Positions 37,086-47,500 of a DNA stretch of 64,000 nucleotides are shown one piece after another. The stretch comes from Darwinimomas sp963643215 (GTDB taxonomy: Bacteria > Bacillota > Clostridia > Lachnospirales > Lachnospiraceae). The stretch lies in NCBI GenBank assembly GCA_963643215.1, contig CAVIJY010000001.1, positions 1 through 64,000 of the forward strand, written 5' to 3'. Position 1 is the first letter of the stretch, and each line of letters begins with the position of its first letter. The notes beneath the pieces are model-generated. The model was not told the origin of the DNA. It ran no database searches and saw only the letters and a list, made by a program, of their open reading frames with translations. Made by a program: the position numbers and the translations under genes.

Positions 37086-37784
37086 TCATCTCCTGCGTCT
37101 GCTGTCATTGATCATCACAAGACGAAGCAGCTGAAGGACAGCGGACATCGTTCCCGCGACATATGTAAGTGCTGCGGCGCCAAGCACTGCCTTCACACCC
37201 TTTTTTTCTCCTTCGCTGATGATTCCGAGGGATGCCAGCTGAACCTGCGCGCGTCTTGAAGCATCATATTCCACAGGAAGCGTCACCAGCTGAAACAAAA
37301 CCGCGAGTCCGAATGCCATGATGCCTATGCGGCACAGCGTATCTCCGCCAAACATCAGACCCATCAGAAACAGCGGCCAGGATATCTGAGCACCGATATT
37401 TGCCACAGGTACAAGCGCCGATCTCAGTCCCAGCAGCACATACGAGGACTGATGCTGGAGAGCATGACCGCATTCGTGCGCAGCCACACCGAGCGCGGCG
37501 ATGCTTGTCTTGCTGTACACGGAATCCGAGAGGTGCAGTACCCTCTTGCTCGGGTCATAATTGTCCGTAAGCTTTCCCGATATGCGCTCCACAGTGACAT
37601 CATAGATGCCGTTTGATCTTAGAATCAGCTGGGCAACCTGAGCTCCGGTCATACCGGAGGATGCCTGCACGGCAGAATATCTCGAATATGTCGAGCTCAG
37701 CTTCGCGCTGGCCATCATCGCCAGCAGCGCTCCGAGAAGTATCAATACATAAGTTGGATCCCAACCATAATAGCCATAATACAT
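37086..37784 (-). CDS. Membrane zinc metallopeptidase (YugP/DUF232 family)
   Basis: 232 residues. The N-terminus has a Gly/Tyr-rich start and a membrane helix, then the HEXXH-type motif HECGHALQH and three more hydrophobic segments. It matches the YugP-like putative neutral zinc metallopeptidases; the target is unknown. It lies between rsmB and fmt, where most Firmicutes have no gene, and runs into rsmB with a gap of 6 nt. Confidence 0.85.
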   Translation of the reverse strand: MYYGYYGWDPTYVLILLGALLAMMASAKLSSTYSRYSAVQASSGMTGAQVAQLILRSNGIYDVTVERISGKLTDNYDPSKRVLHLSDSVYSKTSIAALGVAAHECGHALQHQSSYVLLGLRSALVPVANIGAQISWPLFLMGLMFGGDTLCRIGIMAFGLAVLFQLVTLPVEYDASRRAQVQLASLGIISEGEKKGVKAVLGAAALTYVAGTMSAVLQLLRLVMINDSRRRR

Positions 37785-37808
37785 TTTATGTACTCCTTAT
37801 GATAAATA

Positions 37809-38750
37809 TCATTTCTTCCCCAGGATGGTATGCTCCTTCAGCCTGTAGCCGTTGAGAAACGCCGCTGCAGTCATCCTTTTCTTGCCCTCCGGCTGCAGCT
37901 CAAGGATCTCCAGCATACCGTCTTTTGCACATACGGCAAGTCTTTCCCCGAATCTCACAAGCTCTCCGGTCTCGGTATCACCCGGGCGTTCAAGCTCAGA
38001 TACGCCGGCCTTGAAAATCTTCAGAAGCCTCCCGTCAAGATAGGTGTACGCACCCGGCCAGCTGTAAAGGCCTCTGATCCACCGTTCAAGCTGCTCGCAG
38101 GATTGCGAAAAATCCAGAAGTCCGTCCTCCTTTGTCAGTATCCGCGCATACGGAGTATCGCTTTGCTCCGGCTGCTTTTCGGGAACTATCCTGCCTTCCG
38201 AGATGCCGTCGAGCGTATCGATGATCGCCGATGCACCCACCTCAGAAAGCTTTTCAAACAAAGACTCCCCGGTATCCTCTTTTGTGATTTTTACAGGATA
38301 CTGACGCAGTATATCTCCGGTGTCACATCCGGCATCCATAAGCATGGTGGTGATTCCGGTTTCGCTTCTTCCGTCAAGAAGCGCCCATTGTATAGGAGCC
38401 GCACCTCTGTAGGACGGAAGCAGTGAGCCGTGTATGTTGACGCATCCCATTGGAGGAATATCCAGCACCGACTGCGGAAGTATCCTTCCGTATGCTATGA
38501 CGACAAAGACATCCGCGTTGCACGCCCGCAGGGTTTCCTCGAATTCCTTTGTCCTGATCTTTGAGGGAGTTATCACCCGAAGCCCAAGCCTGAGAGCCTC
38601 GGTTTTAACAGGCGTAGGCACCGGCGCCGCGTGACGGCCTCTCGGCTTGTCCTCTCTTGTTACGACACATACAACATCATGTCCCGCCTGTGTAAGCGCC
38701 CGGAGCGGAGCTACCGCTATATCCGGTGTACCCATGAAGACTATTCTCAT
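37809..38750 (-). CDS. fmt: Methionyl-tRNA formyltransferase
   Basis: 313 residues. It starts MRIVFMGTPDIAV; the catalytic region has NIHGSLLPSYRGAAPIQWALLDG and the SLLP signature. The C-terminal tRNA-binding domain is present. It formylates initiator Met-tRNA; Def, encoded just upstream, removes the formyl group. Confidence 0.97.
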   Translation of the reverse strand: MRIVFMGTPDIAVAPLRALTQAGHDVVCVVTREDKPRGRHAAPVPTPVKTEALRLGLRVITPSKIRTKEFEETLRACNADVFVVIAYGRILPQSVLDIPPMGCVNIHGSLLPSYRGAAPIQWALLDGRSETGITTMLMDAGCDTGDILRQYPVKITKEDTGESLFEKLSEVGASAIIDTLDGISEGRIVPEKQPEQSDTPYARILTKEDGLLDFSQSCEQLERWIRGLYSWPGAYTYLDGRLLKIFKAGVSELERPGDTETGELVRFGERLAVCAKDGMLEILELQPEGKKRMTAAAFLNGYRLKEHTILGKK

Positions 38751-38778
38751 TCACATTCCCCCGCTTTACAGCTGCATA

Positions 38779-39255
38779 TCATTCTTCGGCATCCGTCTCA
38801 ACATCATACAGCTCACCTATCACCTTCTCCGTGTACAGGTGTCCGTTCAGATGGTCGTACTCATGGCACAGAGCCCTTGCATAGAAGCCCTCGGCCTCTA
38901 TTCTCACAGGCTTCATGCTTTCGTCAAAGCCCTCCATGACCACCTTCATGGGGCGCATCACCTTTCCGGCCTTGCCCGGAACACTGAGGCAGCCCTCGCT
39001 GCCCTCCTGAGCGCCCTCCTGCTGTACAAGCACGGGATTTATGAGAACGCAGCGTTCATTCTCATCGACCTCTACCACGAATATGCGCTTTAAAACTCCG
39101 ACCTGAACCGCAGCAAGGCCTACTCCCTCAGCTTCATGCATAGTATCCCACATATCTGTGATCAATTCTTGAATTCGCGGTGTTATTTCCCTGACTTCTT
39201 TTGAAACCTTTCCGAGGATCTCATCACCCTCGACCCGTATCTCTCGCAATGCCAT
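38779..39255 (-). CDS. def: Peptide deformylase
   Basis: 158 residues from ATG 39255 (AGGATGG 9 nt upstream; a TTG at 39261 is too close to it). Motifs are GVGLAAVQ, EGCLS (metal Cys89) and CHEYDHLNG (His131, His135). It removes N-formyl from nascent proteins. A repeat element lies directly upstream and may supply the -35 box. Confidence 0.96.
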   Translation of the reverse strand: MALREIRVEGDEILGKVSKEVREITPRIQELITDMWDTMHEAEGVGLAAVQVGVLKRIFVVEVDENERCVLINPVLVQQEGAQEGSEGCLSVPGKAGKVMRPMKVVMEGFDESMKPVRIEAEGFYARALCHEYDHLNGHLYTEKVIGELYDVETDAEE

Positions 39256-39284
39256 CGTCAATTACCATCCTGTATTATAATATT

Positions 39285-39488
39285 GGTTACAGTGTCAAAA
39301 CTCATCTCACACGACATGCTGCGACGCGAAGCTAGACAATATGTCAGTGGGAGATTGAGTTTATGACACGCCTCTCAATGAGGATGAAGTGGGGCGAAAG
39401 CCCCACGAGAATCCGAATTGAGGCAGGATTGTGGGAGTGCGAAGCACGAAACAATCCGTGTAACCGGAAGTTCGGGTGCACCCGAACC
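39285..39488 (-). repeat. Full copy (204 bp) of the MITE-like structured repeat, minus orientation
   Basis: Reverse complement of the copies at 49709 and 62029. It is bounded by AATATT on both sides (39279-39284 and 39489-39494), a 6-bp target duplication. It has the compact left palindrome (no TCAAAA loop) and the internal hairpin GTGGGGC-GAAA-GCCCCAC with a GNRA loop. The remaining 50 bp to priA hold nothing I recognise. Confidence 0.9.
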
Positions 39489-39539
39489 AATATTTCAGAA
39501 GACCGGATCGCCTGAAGACGGACTGTCTCAGCCCGCATC

Positions 39540-41561
39540 CTAGGTAAAGTCATACATCACCGATATCTCCGTCTCCTGTCTGATATTTTTGCGGCCCTCT
39601 TCGACATCATCCTTTATCTTCAGCAGTATATCATAGTTTGTATGCTTTACATACAGCAGCTTCCTGTAGTGATCATTCACCTTATATACCGCGGCCTCCA
39701 CCGGACCTATGATCTCGCAGTCGGTTGCGTGCCTCGAGCCCTTCGCAAGTCTGAGAAAAAGCTCGGCATAGCGTGTCAGCGACGCCTCGTCCCTGGAGGC
39801 AAGCTGCACCGTCCATATATGCACTGCCGGCGGATATCTGAGAAGGCTGCGATATGCCATCTCCTGCCGGAAATACTCCTTATAGTCGCCGTTTGCCGCA
39901 CATCTTACTGCATAATGCTCCGGCTTGTAGGTCTGGATGACAACCGCACCGTGCTTTTCGGATCTTCCGGCTCTGCCAGAGGCCTGTGTGATCAGCTCAA
40001 AGGTTCGCTCTCCGGAGGCATAATCCGAGTTAAAAAGCGTAGTCTCCGCGGCAATGATTCCCACAAGCGTGACATTCGGGAAGTCATGTCCCTTGACTAC
40101 CATCTGAGTGCCTATCAGTATATCGGTCTTTCCGTCAGCCATATCCCTGAGTATCTCCTCGGAGGCATGCTTTGCAGTGGTCATGTCCGCGTCCAGCCGT
40201 GCCACACTTGCATCCGGATATGCCGCCCTGGCCATCTGCTCAAGCTTCTGTGTTCCGACTCCGAACTCGGCTATATACGGGGAGCCGCATGACGGACATT
40301 TTCCGGGGAGCTGCATGGTATATCCGCAATAGTGACATACAAGCCTGTGTCCGAAATGCACTGTCATGCTTACATCACAGTGCGGACAGCGTATCGCCTC
40401 ACCGCACGACCGGCAGGATACGAAATTGGAATATCCCCGACGATTTATAAACAGTATGATCTGCTCCTTCTTCTTCAGCCGTGTGCGTATGAGCTCATCC
40501 AGCTTTTTGCTGAATATGCTGCGGTTGCCCTGTTTGAGTTCCTCACGCATATCGACCACATGAATATCCGGGAGCAGTGCTCCGGGAACGGCGCGATCCG
40601 GCAACTCCAGCAGCGTGTAGCGTCCGTCCAGTGCGGCCTGATACGACTCCGGTGACGGAGTGGCGCTTGCCAGTATCAGACTTGCACCGTGAAATCTGGC
40701 TCTTTCGGCCGCCACATCACGCGTATCATATCTCGGCGTGATCTCGTTTTTATATGCACCGTCGTGCTCCTCATCCACGACGATAAGCCCTATATTCTTC
40801 ATCGGCGCAAATGCGGCTGATCTTGGTCCTATGATTATATCGGCATCTCCGTCAGAGCATCTTCGAAACTGATCAAAGCGCTCTCCGTCGGAGAGCTTTG
40901 AATGAACCAGAGCGACTCTTGCGCCGAAAACCGAGTAAAGACGGCTTACACTCTGATATGTAAGCCCGATCTCCGGAATCAGCAATATAACCTTTTTTCC
41001 GGCATCAAGCACTTCCTGTATCATATGCATATAGACATCGGTCTTTCCGCTTCCGGTGACGCCGTAGAGCAGATATGTTTTCCGGATGCCGGCGGCAATG
41101 TCCCGTCTGAATATATCTATCACCCTTTGTTGCTGCTCGGTCGGGATATGAAGCCTGTAGCCGGAGGATATATCTCCGAGTATGTCCCTGTACTGTGTCC
41201 CTTTTTTCCTCCGTATCTTTTTCTTTACCGGCAGAACTGCGCTCAGAGCAGCATTCATGGTGCATCCGTAGCGGCGGCGCATCCATGCGGCAAGCTCCAT
41301 GAACTCATCCTCCAGACAAACCTGTCTGGAGGCTACTCCCGCTATCTCTTTCAGCTTATATCTTGTATGTCCCGCCTCATCCGGACTTCGCCGGAGCGAT
41401 ATGACATATCCGCGGCGAAGCGTGCTTGCACTGCCGAAGGGCACCATAACAGGAGTGCCGACGGAGAGCGCAGCTTCCATCTCCTTCGGCACGATATAGG
41501 TAAAAGGCTTATCTACTTTTTCATGGGATATGTCAACTATGATGTCGGCATAAAGCCTCAT
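39540..41561 (-). CDS. priA: Primosomal helicase PriA
   Basis: 673 residues, on the short side for the family. The N-terminal 3'-DNA-binding domain starts at residue 1 (ADIIVDISHEKVDKPFTY). The helicase core has GVTGSGKTDVY, DEEHD and QASGRAGR. Two zinc sites use eight Cys (CRSC, CPHC, CHYC, CPSC). It restarts stalled replication forks. It overlaps the murF stop by 4 bp. Confidence 0.95.
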   Translation of the reverse strand: MRLYADIIVDISHEKVDKPFTYIVPKEMEAALSVGTPVMVPFGSASTLRRGYVISLRRSPDEAGHTRYKLKEIAGVASRQVCLEDEFMELAAWMRRRYGCTMNAALSAVLPVKKKIRRKKGTQYRDILGDISSGYRLHIPTEQQQRVIDIFRRDIAAGIRKTYLLYGVTGSGKTDVYMHMIQEVLDAGKKVILLIPEIGLTYQSVSRLYSVFGARVALVHSKLSDGERFDQFRRCSDGDADIIIGPRSAAFAPMKNIGLIVVDEEHDGAYKNEITPRYDTRDVAAERARFHGASLILASATPSPESYQAALDGRYTLLELPDRAVPGALLPDIHVVDMREELKQGNRSIFSKKLDELIRTRLKKKEQIILFINRRGYSNFVSCRSCGEAIRCPHCDVSMTVHFGHRLVCHYCGYTMQLPGKCPSCGSPYIAEFGVGTQKLEQMARAAYPDASVARLDADMTTAKHASEEILRDMADGKTDILIGTQMVVKGHDFPNVTLVGIIAAETTLFNSDYASGERTFELITQASGRAGRSEKHGAVVIQTYKPEHYAVRCAANGDYKEYFRQEMAYRSLLRYPPAVHIWTVQLASRDEASLTRYAELFLRLAKGSRHATDCEIIGPVEAAVYKVNDHYRKLLYVKHTNYDILLKIKDDVEEGRKNIRQETEISVMYDFT

Positions 41562-42952
41562 TTTACTCCTCCGTACAGGGCAGCGACGCTCTCGCCAAGC
41601 TTCATGCTGTTGGAGCCCTTGAAATACAGCAGATCATCCTGCCTTACATGCTCTGCAAGATAGGCATCCAGCTTCGACCTGTCTGTAAAGTGAAGCTTTA
41701 CTATATCCGGATTGTCTATGCTGTCAGAGATCATCTCTGCCGCGTCGCCGTATGTCAGCACTATATCTGCGCTTTTATTAAATGCAATAAACTGTCCGAT
41801 CGCCTTGTGCGCCGGCTCCGTCTGCTCTCCGAGCTCTCTCATATCCGCCAGAACCGCGATTCTTCGTCCGCTGCATTCTATGGTATCTAGTATCTCCAGC
41901 CCCGCACGCATCGAATCAGGACTTGCATTGTATGTGTCATCTATGATCAATATGTCCCCGCGATCCAGTATCTGCTGTCTGTGGGCAAAGCCCTTCATCT
42001 CGCACAGCTTCTGCGCCGCTTTTTCAAGATTAACCGCATGACAATGTGCCACAGCCAGTGCAGCCAGCGCGTTTGATATCATATGCCTTCCGTACATAGC
42101 AAGTTTCACATGAATCCGCTGTCCGAATATGTTGGCCGTAAAGCTCGGGCACCCGCGGCTCATATCTATATCCGCGGCATATGCATCGCAGTCCGGAGTC
42201 GTACCGTAATACACAGGTATCAGACCCGCAGGAAGCTTCACAGACCTGAGCAGAGGATCATCCCCGTTGAGGATCACATATTCTCCGGGATTCATATAAT
42301 CCACGATATGCAGCTTTTCTCTGAGTATATTCTCCTTTGTTCCAAGCTGCTGGATATGAGCCGTTCCTATATTGGTTATCACAGCCATATTCGGCCTGAC
42401 CACGGATGCAAGCCTGGCCATCTCCCCGGGCTCGCTCATCCCGGTCTCCAGCACTCCGATATATGCATCCTCGTCAAATTCAGCCATGGTCAGAGGAACG
42501 CCCACCTGACTGTTCTTATTGCCGGCAGTGGCAAATACCCTTCCTCCGGCTCCGAGCGCCTCGGCTATCATCTGCCTTGTGGTTGTCTTTCCCACGCTTC
42601 CCGTTACTGCCACTATCGGAACTCTGATATCATCCCGGAGCCTGCGTCCCAGCGCCTGCATGGCTTCCACGGTATCCGCGACCTTTATCAGAATCTTGTC
42701 TCCGTGATATGCAATCTCCTCCGGGCTGAGGCTGGTGAGCGAGACGACGCAGTCACCGGCCAAAACCTCGCCGATGAACCTGTGAGCATCGACATTTTCG
42801 CCTATGATCGGTACGAACAGGGTCTGCGCATCCACATTGCGGGAATCGATGCCGAGTCTGCTTATGACGCATTCACCGTATTTACTTGCATCACCGCAGA
42901 TCAGCTCACCTCCGGTGCACTGAACCAGCTGGTTTACTGTCATGTGAAGCAT
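41558..42952 (-). CDS. murF: UDP-MurNAc-tripeptide--D-Ala-D-Ala ligase
   Basis: 464 residues. The ATP site GSVGKTTTRQM, an ETGMSEPGE motif, and the DDTYNASPDSMRAGLE segment diagnostic of MurF are present. It adds D-Ala-D-Ala to complete the pentapeptide. It starts 3 nt after the murE stop, so the two are coupled. Confidence 0.96.
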   Translation of the reverse strand: MLHMTVNQLVQCTGGELICGDASKYGECVISRLGIDSRNVDAQTLFVPIIGENVDAHRFIGEVLAGDCVVSLTSLSPEEIAYHGDKILIKVADTVEAMQALGRRLRDDIRVPIVAVTGSVGKTTTRQMIAEALGAGGRVFATAGNKNSQVGVPLTMAEFDEDAYIGVLETGMSEPGEMARLASVVRPNMAVITNIGTAHIQQLGTKENILREKLHIVDYMNPGEYVILNGDDPLLRSVKLPAGLIPVYYGTTPDCDAYAADIDMSRGCPSFTANIFGQRIHVKLAMYGRHMISNALAALAVAHCHAVNLEKAAQKLCEMKGFAHRQQILDRGDILIIDDTYNASPDSMRAGLEILDTIECSGRRIAVLADMRELGEQTEPAHKAIGQFIAFNKSADIVLTYGDAAEMISDSIDNPDIVKLHFTDRSKLDAYLAEHVRQDDLLYFKGSNSMKLGESVAALYGGVK

Positions 42953-42955
42953 ATA

Positions 42956-44455
42956 TTACTCCCTTTCTGCCGGATGCTTGATTCCAAGCTCATCCAGAGC
43001 CGCGTATACAGCCTCCTGATCGGTATAATGCGTGCGCCTGCCCTCTACCTCGATATAGTCCTCATGCCCCTTGCCTATGATCGCGATTATATCTCCCGGC
43101 ATGCGGCATTGTATCGCGTACTTAACCGCCTCGGCACGCCTGGGAACCTCCACGCAGGTTCCTTTCGTTGCATCAAATGTGGAGCGGATATCCGCCAGAA
43201 TATCATGAATATCCTCATAGCGGGAGTTGTCCTCCGTAAGGATGGCCAGATCGCTCATCTCTCCGGCTATCCTTCCCATGTCATAGCGCCGCTCTTTACT
43301 GCGGTTTCCTCCGCATCCGAAGACTACCACAAGGCGCTTATGCGGATAGTTTCTCAATGTTTCAAGCAGAGAATGCATGCTTACGGCATTGTGCGCGTAG
43401 TCCACTATGATCTTTACATCCTTATCCGTATATACAGTCTCCATGCGTCCCTTTACGCGGAAATCCTTAAGCGCCTCCGACAGAGCCGCATCATCTACTC
43501 CCAGCTTTTTGCATACGGCTATCGCGCATATCGCATTTACGGCATTGAAGCCTCCTGGAATTCCTATGTCGGCAGTCAGCCGGTCATTGCCGTGTGCGGC
43601 CTCCATCTCGAGCCCGATGAAATCATGCTCGGATACATATCTGACATCAAGTATCCTGTAGTCGGCATCCTCAGCATATCCGAAGGTCTCTGTATGACCG
43701 GCCTTTGCATGCTCCGCTACATAATCGGCATGCTCATCGTCGGCATTTACAAGTATGCTTCTGCACACAGACATGATCTGTGTCTTGCAATCAAGATATT
43801 CCTGAAAATCAGCGTGCTCGGTCGGTCCGATATGATCATTTGATATATTCGTGAATATTCCGTAATCATATGTCATTCCGTCTATCCGATGCATCTTTAC
43901 AGCCTGACTTGACACCTCCATCACGGCATATCCGCAGCCTGCATCGACCATTTCCCTGAGAGCCTTCTGAACCCGAAATGCCTCGGGAGTAGTATTCATG
44001 AGATCCTCGTGATGTCCCGGGTAGTCGATTCCTATCGTTCCCATGTATCCGCAGGATCTGCCTGAGAAGTCAAGTATGCGCTTTATCATGCATGCGGTTG
44101 TCGTCTTCCCCTTTGTTCCGGTTACCGCTATAGTCGTCAGCTCCTTTGCGGGATATCCGAAATAGCAGTTCGACAGCAGAGCCAGAGCCTCTCTGGTATC
44201 CTTTACAGCTATGATGTTCAGTCCTTCGGGTATCTCTGTCTCCGCAAGACAATCCTCCTCCACAACAGCTCCTGCGGCTCCTCCCTGTGCTATCTCGCCC
44301 AGATTTGCATGTGAATCGAAATGCTCGCCCTTCTGGCATACGAAAAGACAACCTTTGGTTACATGCCGCGTATCATATACCAGCTCTGTATACTCGCAGT
44401 CCTGTGTTCCCGCAAGCATCCTGTATTTCAAATCCCTGACATCTGTTATTTTCAT
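42956..44455 (-). CDS. murE: UDP-MurNAc-L-Ala-D-Glu--2,6-diaminopimelate ligase
   Basis: 499 residues from ATG 44455 with AAAGGAGC 8 nt upstream. The ATP site TGTKGKTTT, NTTPEAF and the amino-acid-selecting loop DNSRYE are visible. DAP-adding enzymes usually have DNPR-x-E; the Arg is kept here while Pro is Ser, so meso-DAP is the likely substrate. A 67-bp repeat remnant sits in the short gap before it. Confidence 0.95.
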   Translation of the reverse strand: MKITDVRDLKYRMLAGTQDCEYTELVYDTRHVTKGCLFVCQKGEHFDSHANLGEIAQGGAAGAVVEEDCLAETEIPEGLNIIAVKDTREALALLSNCYFGYPAKELTTIAVTGTKGKTTTACMIKRILDFSGRSCGYMGTIGIDYPGHHEDLMNTTPEAFRVQKALREMVDAGCGYAVMEVSSQAVKMHRIDGMTYDYGIFTNISNDHIGPTEHADFQEYLDCKTQIMSVCRSILVNADDEHADYVAEHAKAGHTETFGYAEDADYRILDVRYVSEHDFIGLEMEAAHGNDRLTADIGIPGGFNAVNAICAIAVCKKLGVDDAALSEALKDFRVKGRMETVYTDKDVKIIVDYAHNAVSMHSLLETLRNYPHKRLVVVFGCGGNRSKERRYDMGRIAGEMSDLAILTEDNSRYEDIHDILADIRSTFDATKGTCVEVPRRAEAVKYAIQCRMPGDIIAIIGKGHEDYIEVEGRRTHYTDQEAVYAALDELGIKHPAERE

Positions 44456-44475
44456 AAGAGCGCTCCTTTGCAAAA

Positions 44476-44542
44476 GACCGGATTGTGGGAGTGCGAAGCA
44501 CGAAACAATCCGAGTAACCAGAGGTTCGGGTACACCCGAACC
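44476..44542 (-). repeat. Truncated copy (67 bp) of the MITE-like repeat in the murE leader
   Basis: Minus orientation. It has the left palindrome (44523-44542), inner GGTTAC and the GGATTGT...ACAATCC hairpin with its GTGC-TTC-GCAC core, then stops at GGTC. The right half and right terminal repeat are gone. It is transcribed between ftsK and murE. Confidence 0.88.
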
Positions 44543-44574
44543 AGGATTTTAGAAAAAGCTGCAGGCTCCTCGCA

Positions 44575-47500
44575 TCATGAGAGAGAAAGATAATCCTCAA
44601 ACTCCTCCATAGTCATCAGTATATCCCGCGGCTTTGTTCCCTGCTCGCGTCCCACAACACCGCATTCGCAGAGCTGATCCATGATTCTCGCCGCCCGGTT
44701 GAAGCCTATCCTGAACTTTCTTTGAAGATTGCCGATGCTGGCCTTCTGTGCTTCTATGATATATCTTCCGGCCTCTCCGAAGAGAGCATCTCTTTCATCC
44801 TGCTCCTTCTGGGTCTGATTCTGCGCCGTATCCGATGACGCGGCTCCGGCTCCGGCCTCTATCTTTCCGATTGTATCTGCATCATATTCCGCAAGATCCT
44901 GCTGGATGATGAAATCTACTACTCTTCTGATCTCGTCGTCTGAGACAAATGCTCCCTGTATACGAACCGGCTTGGCCATGCCCTGCGGATAATACAGCAT
45001 ATCGCCCTTTCCGAGCAGCTTTTCGGCTCCGACACTGTCAAGTATGGTTCTGGAGTCGACTCCGCTTGATACGGCAAATGCTATCCTCGACGGAATGTTT
45101 GCCTTTATCACGCCTGTTATGACATTGACTGATGGCCTTTGAGTCGCAATGACAAGATGTATTCCGGCTGCTCTCGCCAGCTGTGCTATCCTGCATATGG
45201 CATCCTCAACCTCATTCTTTGATACCATCATGAGATCGGCCAGCTCGTCGATGATGATGACTATCTGGGGCATCTTCTCATATGGCATATTGGTGCTCTC
45301 GTCTACTCGCTTTCCGTCGCTCAGAAGCCGCTCTATGTGCTGATTGTATCCGGAGATGTCGCGAACACCCTCGCGCTCGAACATTTTATATCGCTTCATC
45401 ATCTCCTCAACAGCCCAGTTGAGTGCGGATGCAGCCTTCTTCGGATCAGTGACCACAGGTATGAGAAGATGCGGTATACCGTTGTATACCGAAAGCTCCA
45501 CCACCTTCGGATCGATCATGATCAGCTTGACCTCCTCCGGCGAATAGCGATACAGAAGACTCAGCACCATGGTGTTGATGCATACAGATTTGCCTGAGCC
45601 CGTAGCTCCCGCTATCATCATATGCGGCATCTTATCGATATCGCCGACCACAGTGGAGCCCGCTATGTCCATACCGACGGCAAAAAGCAGTCTTGCCTTG
45701 GATCTTTTAAACACATCCGACTCTATCAGATCACGCAGGTGGACAGTCATATTGTCCTTGTTCGGAACCTCAATGCCGATCGCCGCCTTGCCCGGAATCG
45801 GCGCCTCGACCCTGATATCCGCAGCAGCGAGTGCCAGCTTTATATCATCTGTCAGGCTGACAATCTTTGATACCTTCACACCCATTTCGGGTCGCAGCTC
45901 ATATCTCGTGACCGCCGGTCCGCAGCTCACATCAGTCACAGTGACCTTTACTCCGAATTGAGCCAGTGTCTCCTCGAGCTTGCGTGCGGTATCACCGAAT
46001 TCACGCTCCGATGAGCTTCTCATCATTCCCGTCCCCTTTGACAGAAGCGATGTCGGCGGGATGACATAAACCTTCTTTTCCTTTATCTGAGCATTGCCGG
46101 ATGTACTCTGTACATTCTGTGTACTCCGCACATCATTCTGTGTATTCTGCCTGCCCTGCACACTATGTGGGTTCTGTGTGCTCTGCAGATTCTGCATGTT
46201 CTGCATGTCATGTGCACTCTGCAAACTCTGTACACTCTGCATGTCCTGCGTGTTCTGCGCACTTAGCGGACGCTGTGCTTCATCTGAATCATAATCGTCC
46301 TGATACTCAATCTGATGCGGTTTCGCATCTGCAAAGTGCTCCCCGATGATCGGATCTGATTCGCTCCCTGACAAAGCAGCATCAACGATGCAATCGTCAG
46401 CATATGCTGTCCAACCGGTGCTGCTGCCGCAGCCATGATTTTCGGTATTTTGCTCAGCATCATATACGCCGCCTTCATCGGCCGCTTCCTGAGCTGCATT
46501 GGTATAGCTTTCGGCTCTTGCATAGATTCCGGTATCATCAAGCCCCTCACGCGGCATCACCGTAAACATATCGAAGGGCACAGAATCATCATCCGCGCTG
46601 CTGCCGGGATTGCTTATCATATCCTCACTTTCAAGCATCTGCCGGTATGCCGAGAAATCATCCTCATCCGTCAAGTCGCTGTCATCGGAAGCAGTCCGGT
46701 CATCCGGGTATCCGTCTCCGGCTGTATAGTCATAGGTCTTTACGGAATCATATCCCAGACTGAACTCATCCTCATCCATGGCAAGAGGAGTAGAAAAAAA
46801 GTCATGATCCTTCATGGTGATGGACGCAACCGATGCGGCGAGAGACTGTGTCTCTCTTGCAAGTGCATCATCAGAAAGCGTTTTAAGACGCATATCCAGA
46901 CCGGAGTCTTCGCCGTTATACTGCACTGCCGCTTCATTCAAGTCGTCCCGGGGCATTGTTTCGCTTATGGGCATTTCATCCTGAATGCCGCTTCCATGTA
47001 TATCATACTCGTCGGCTGCGTCCTGATCCGGGAGTCCTGCCGGCTCACTCTGTACTGAAGTTTCACTCTGTGCTGCGGTTTCATTCTGTGCACGCAGTAT
47101 CTCCTGCCCCGAATCACTCTCCTGGGCTTTCAGATCGATATTGACAAGCTTTGCAAGCTCTCTTTGGCGCCTGCGCTCCTCATTTTTTATAAGATGCTCC
47201 TCATGAAGCTGCCTTGCTCCGGTTCTTGCATGCTCGTATGCTTCTCCGCCGCCCTTTCTGACAGCCCCGACAAAGCTTTTTCCTGTTACGGCTACCAGTG
47301 ACACGATCAATATGGCCACACAGACCACAAATGCTCCGGCGAAGCCTATCACGGTCTCCAGCCCGCCTCCCAATATGCCTCCGAGAAGGCCTCCTCCGCC
47401 TCCAAGGCTGTAAAGCTCTCCCAGCGAGCTTATCTCGTCAAAGCTGCTTCCTACAAAAAGATGTATGAGCGCACCCAATGCAAGTATGGAGATAAATGAT

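Noticed and set aside
42083..43843. 586-codon open frame on the plus strand
   Set aside because: It lies wholly antisense to murF and murE, which have complete motifs; no ribosome binding site or recognisable domain.
46094..46265. CRISPR-like array
   Set aside because: Units are short, degenerate and inside the ftsK reading frame; no regular repeat-spacer pattern. No CRISPR, tRNA or rRNA gene was seen anywhere in the window.
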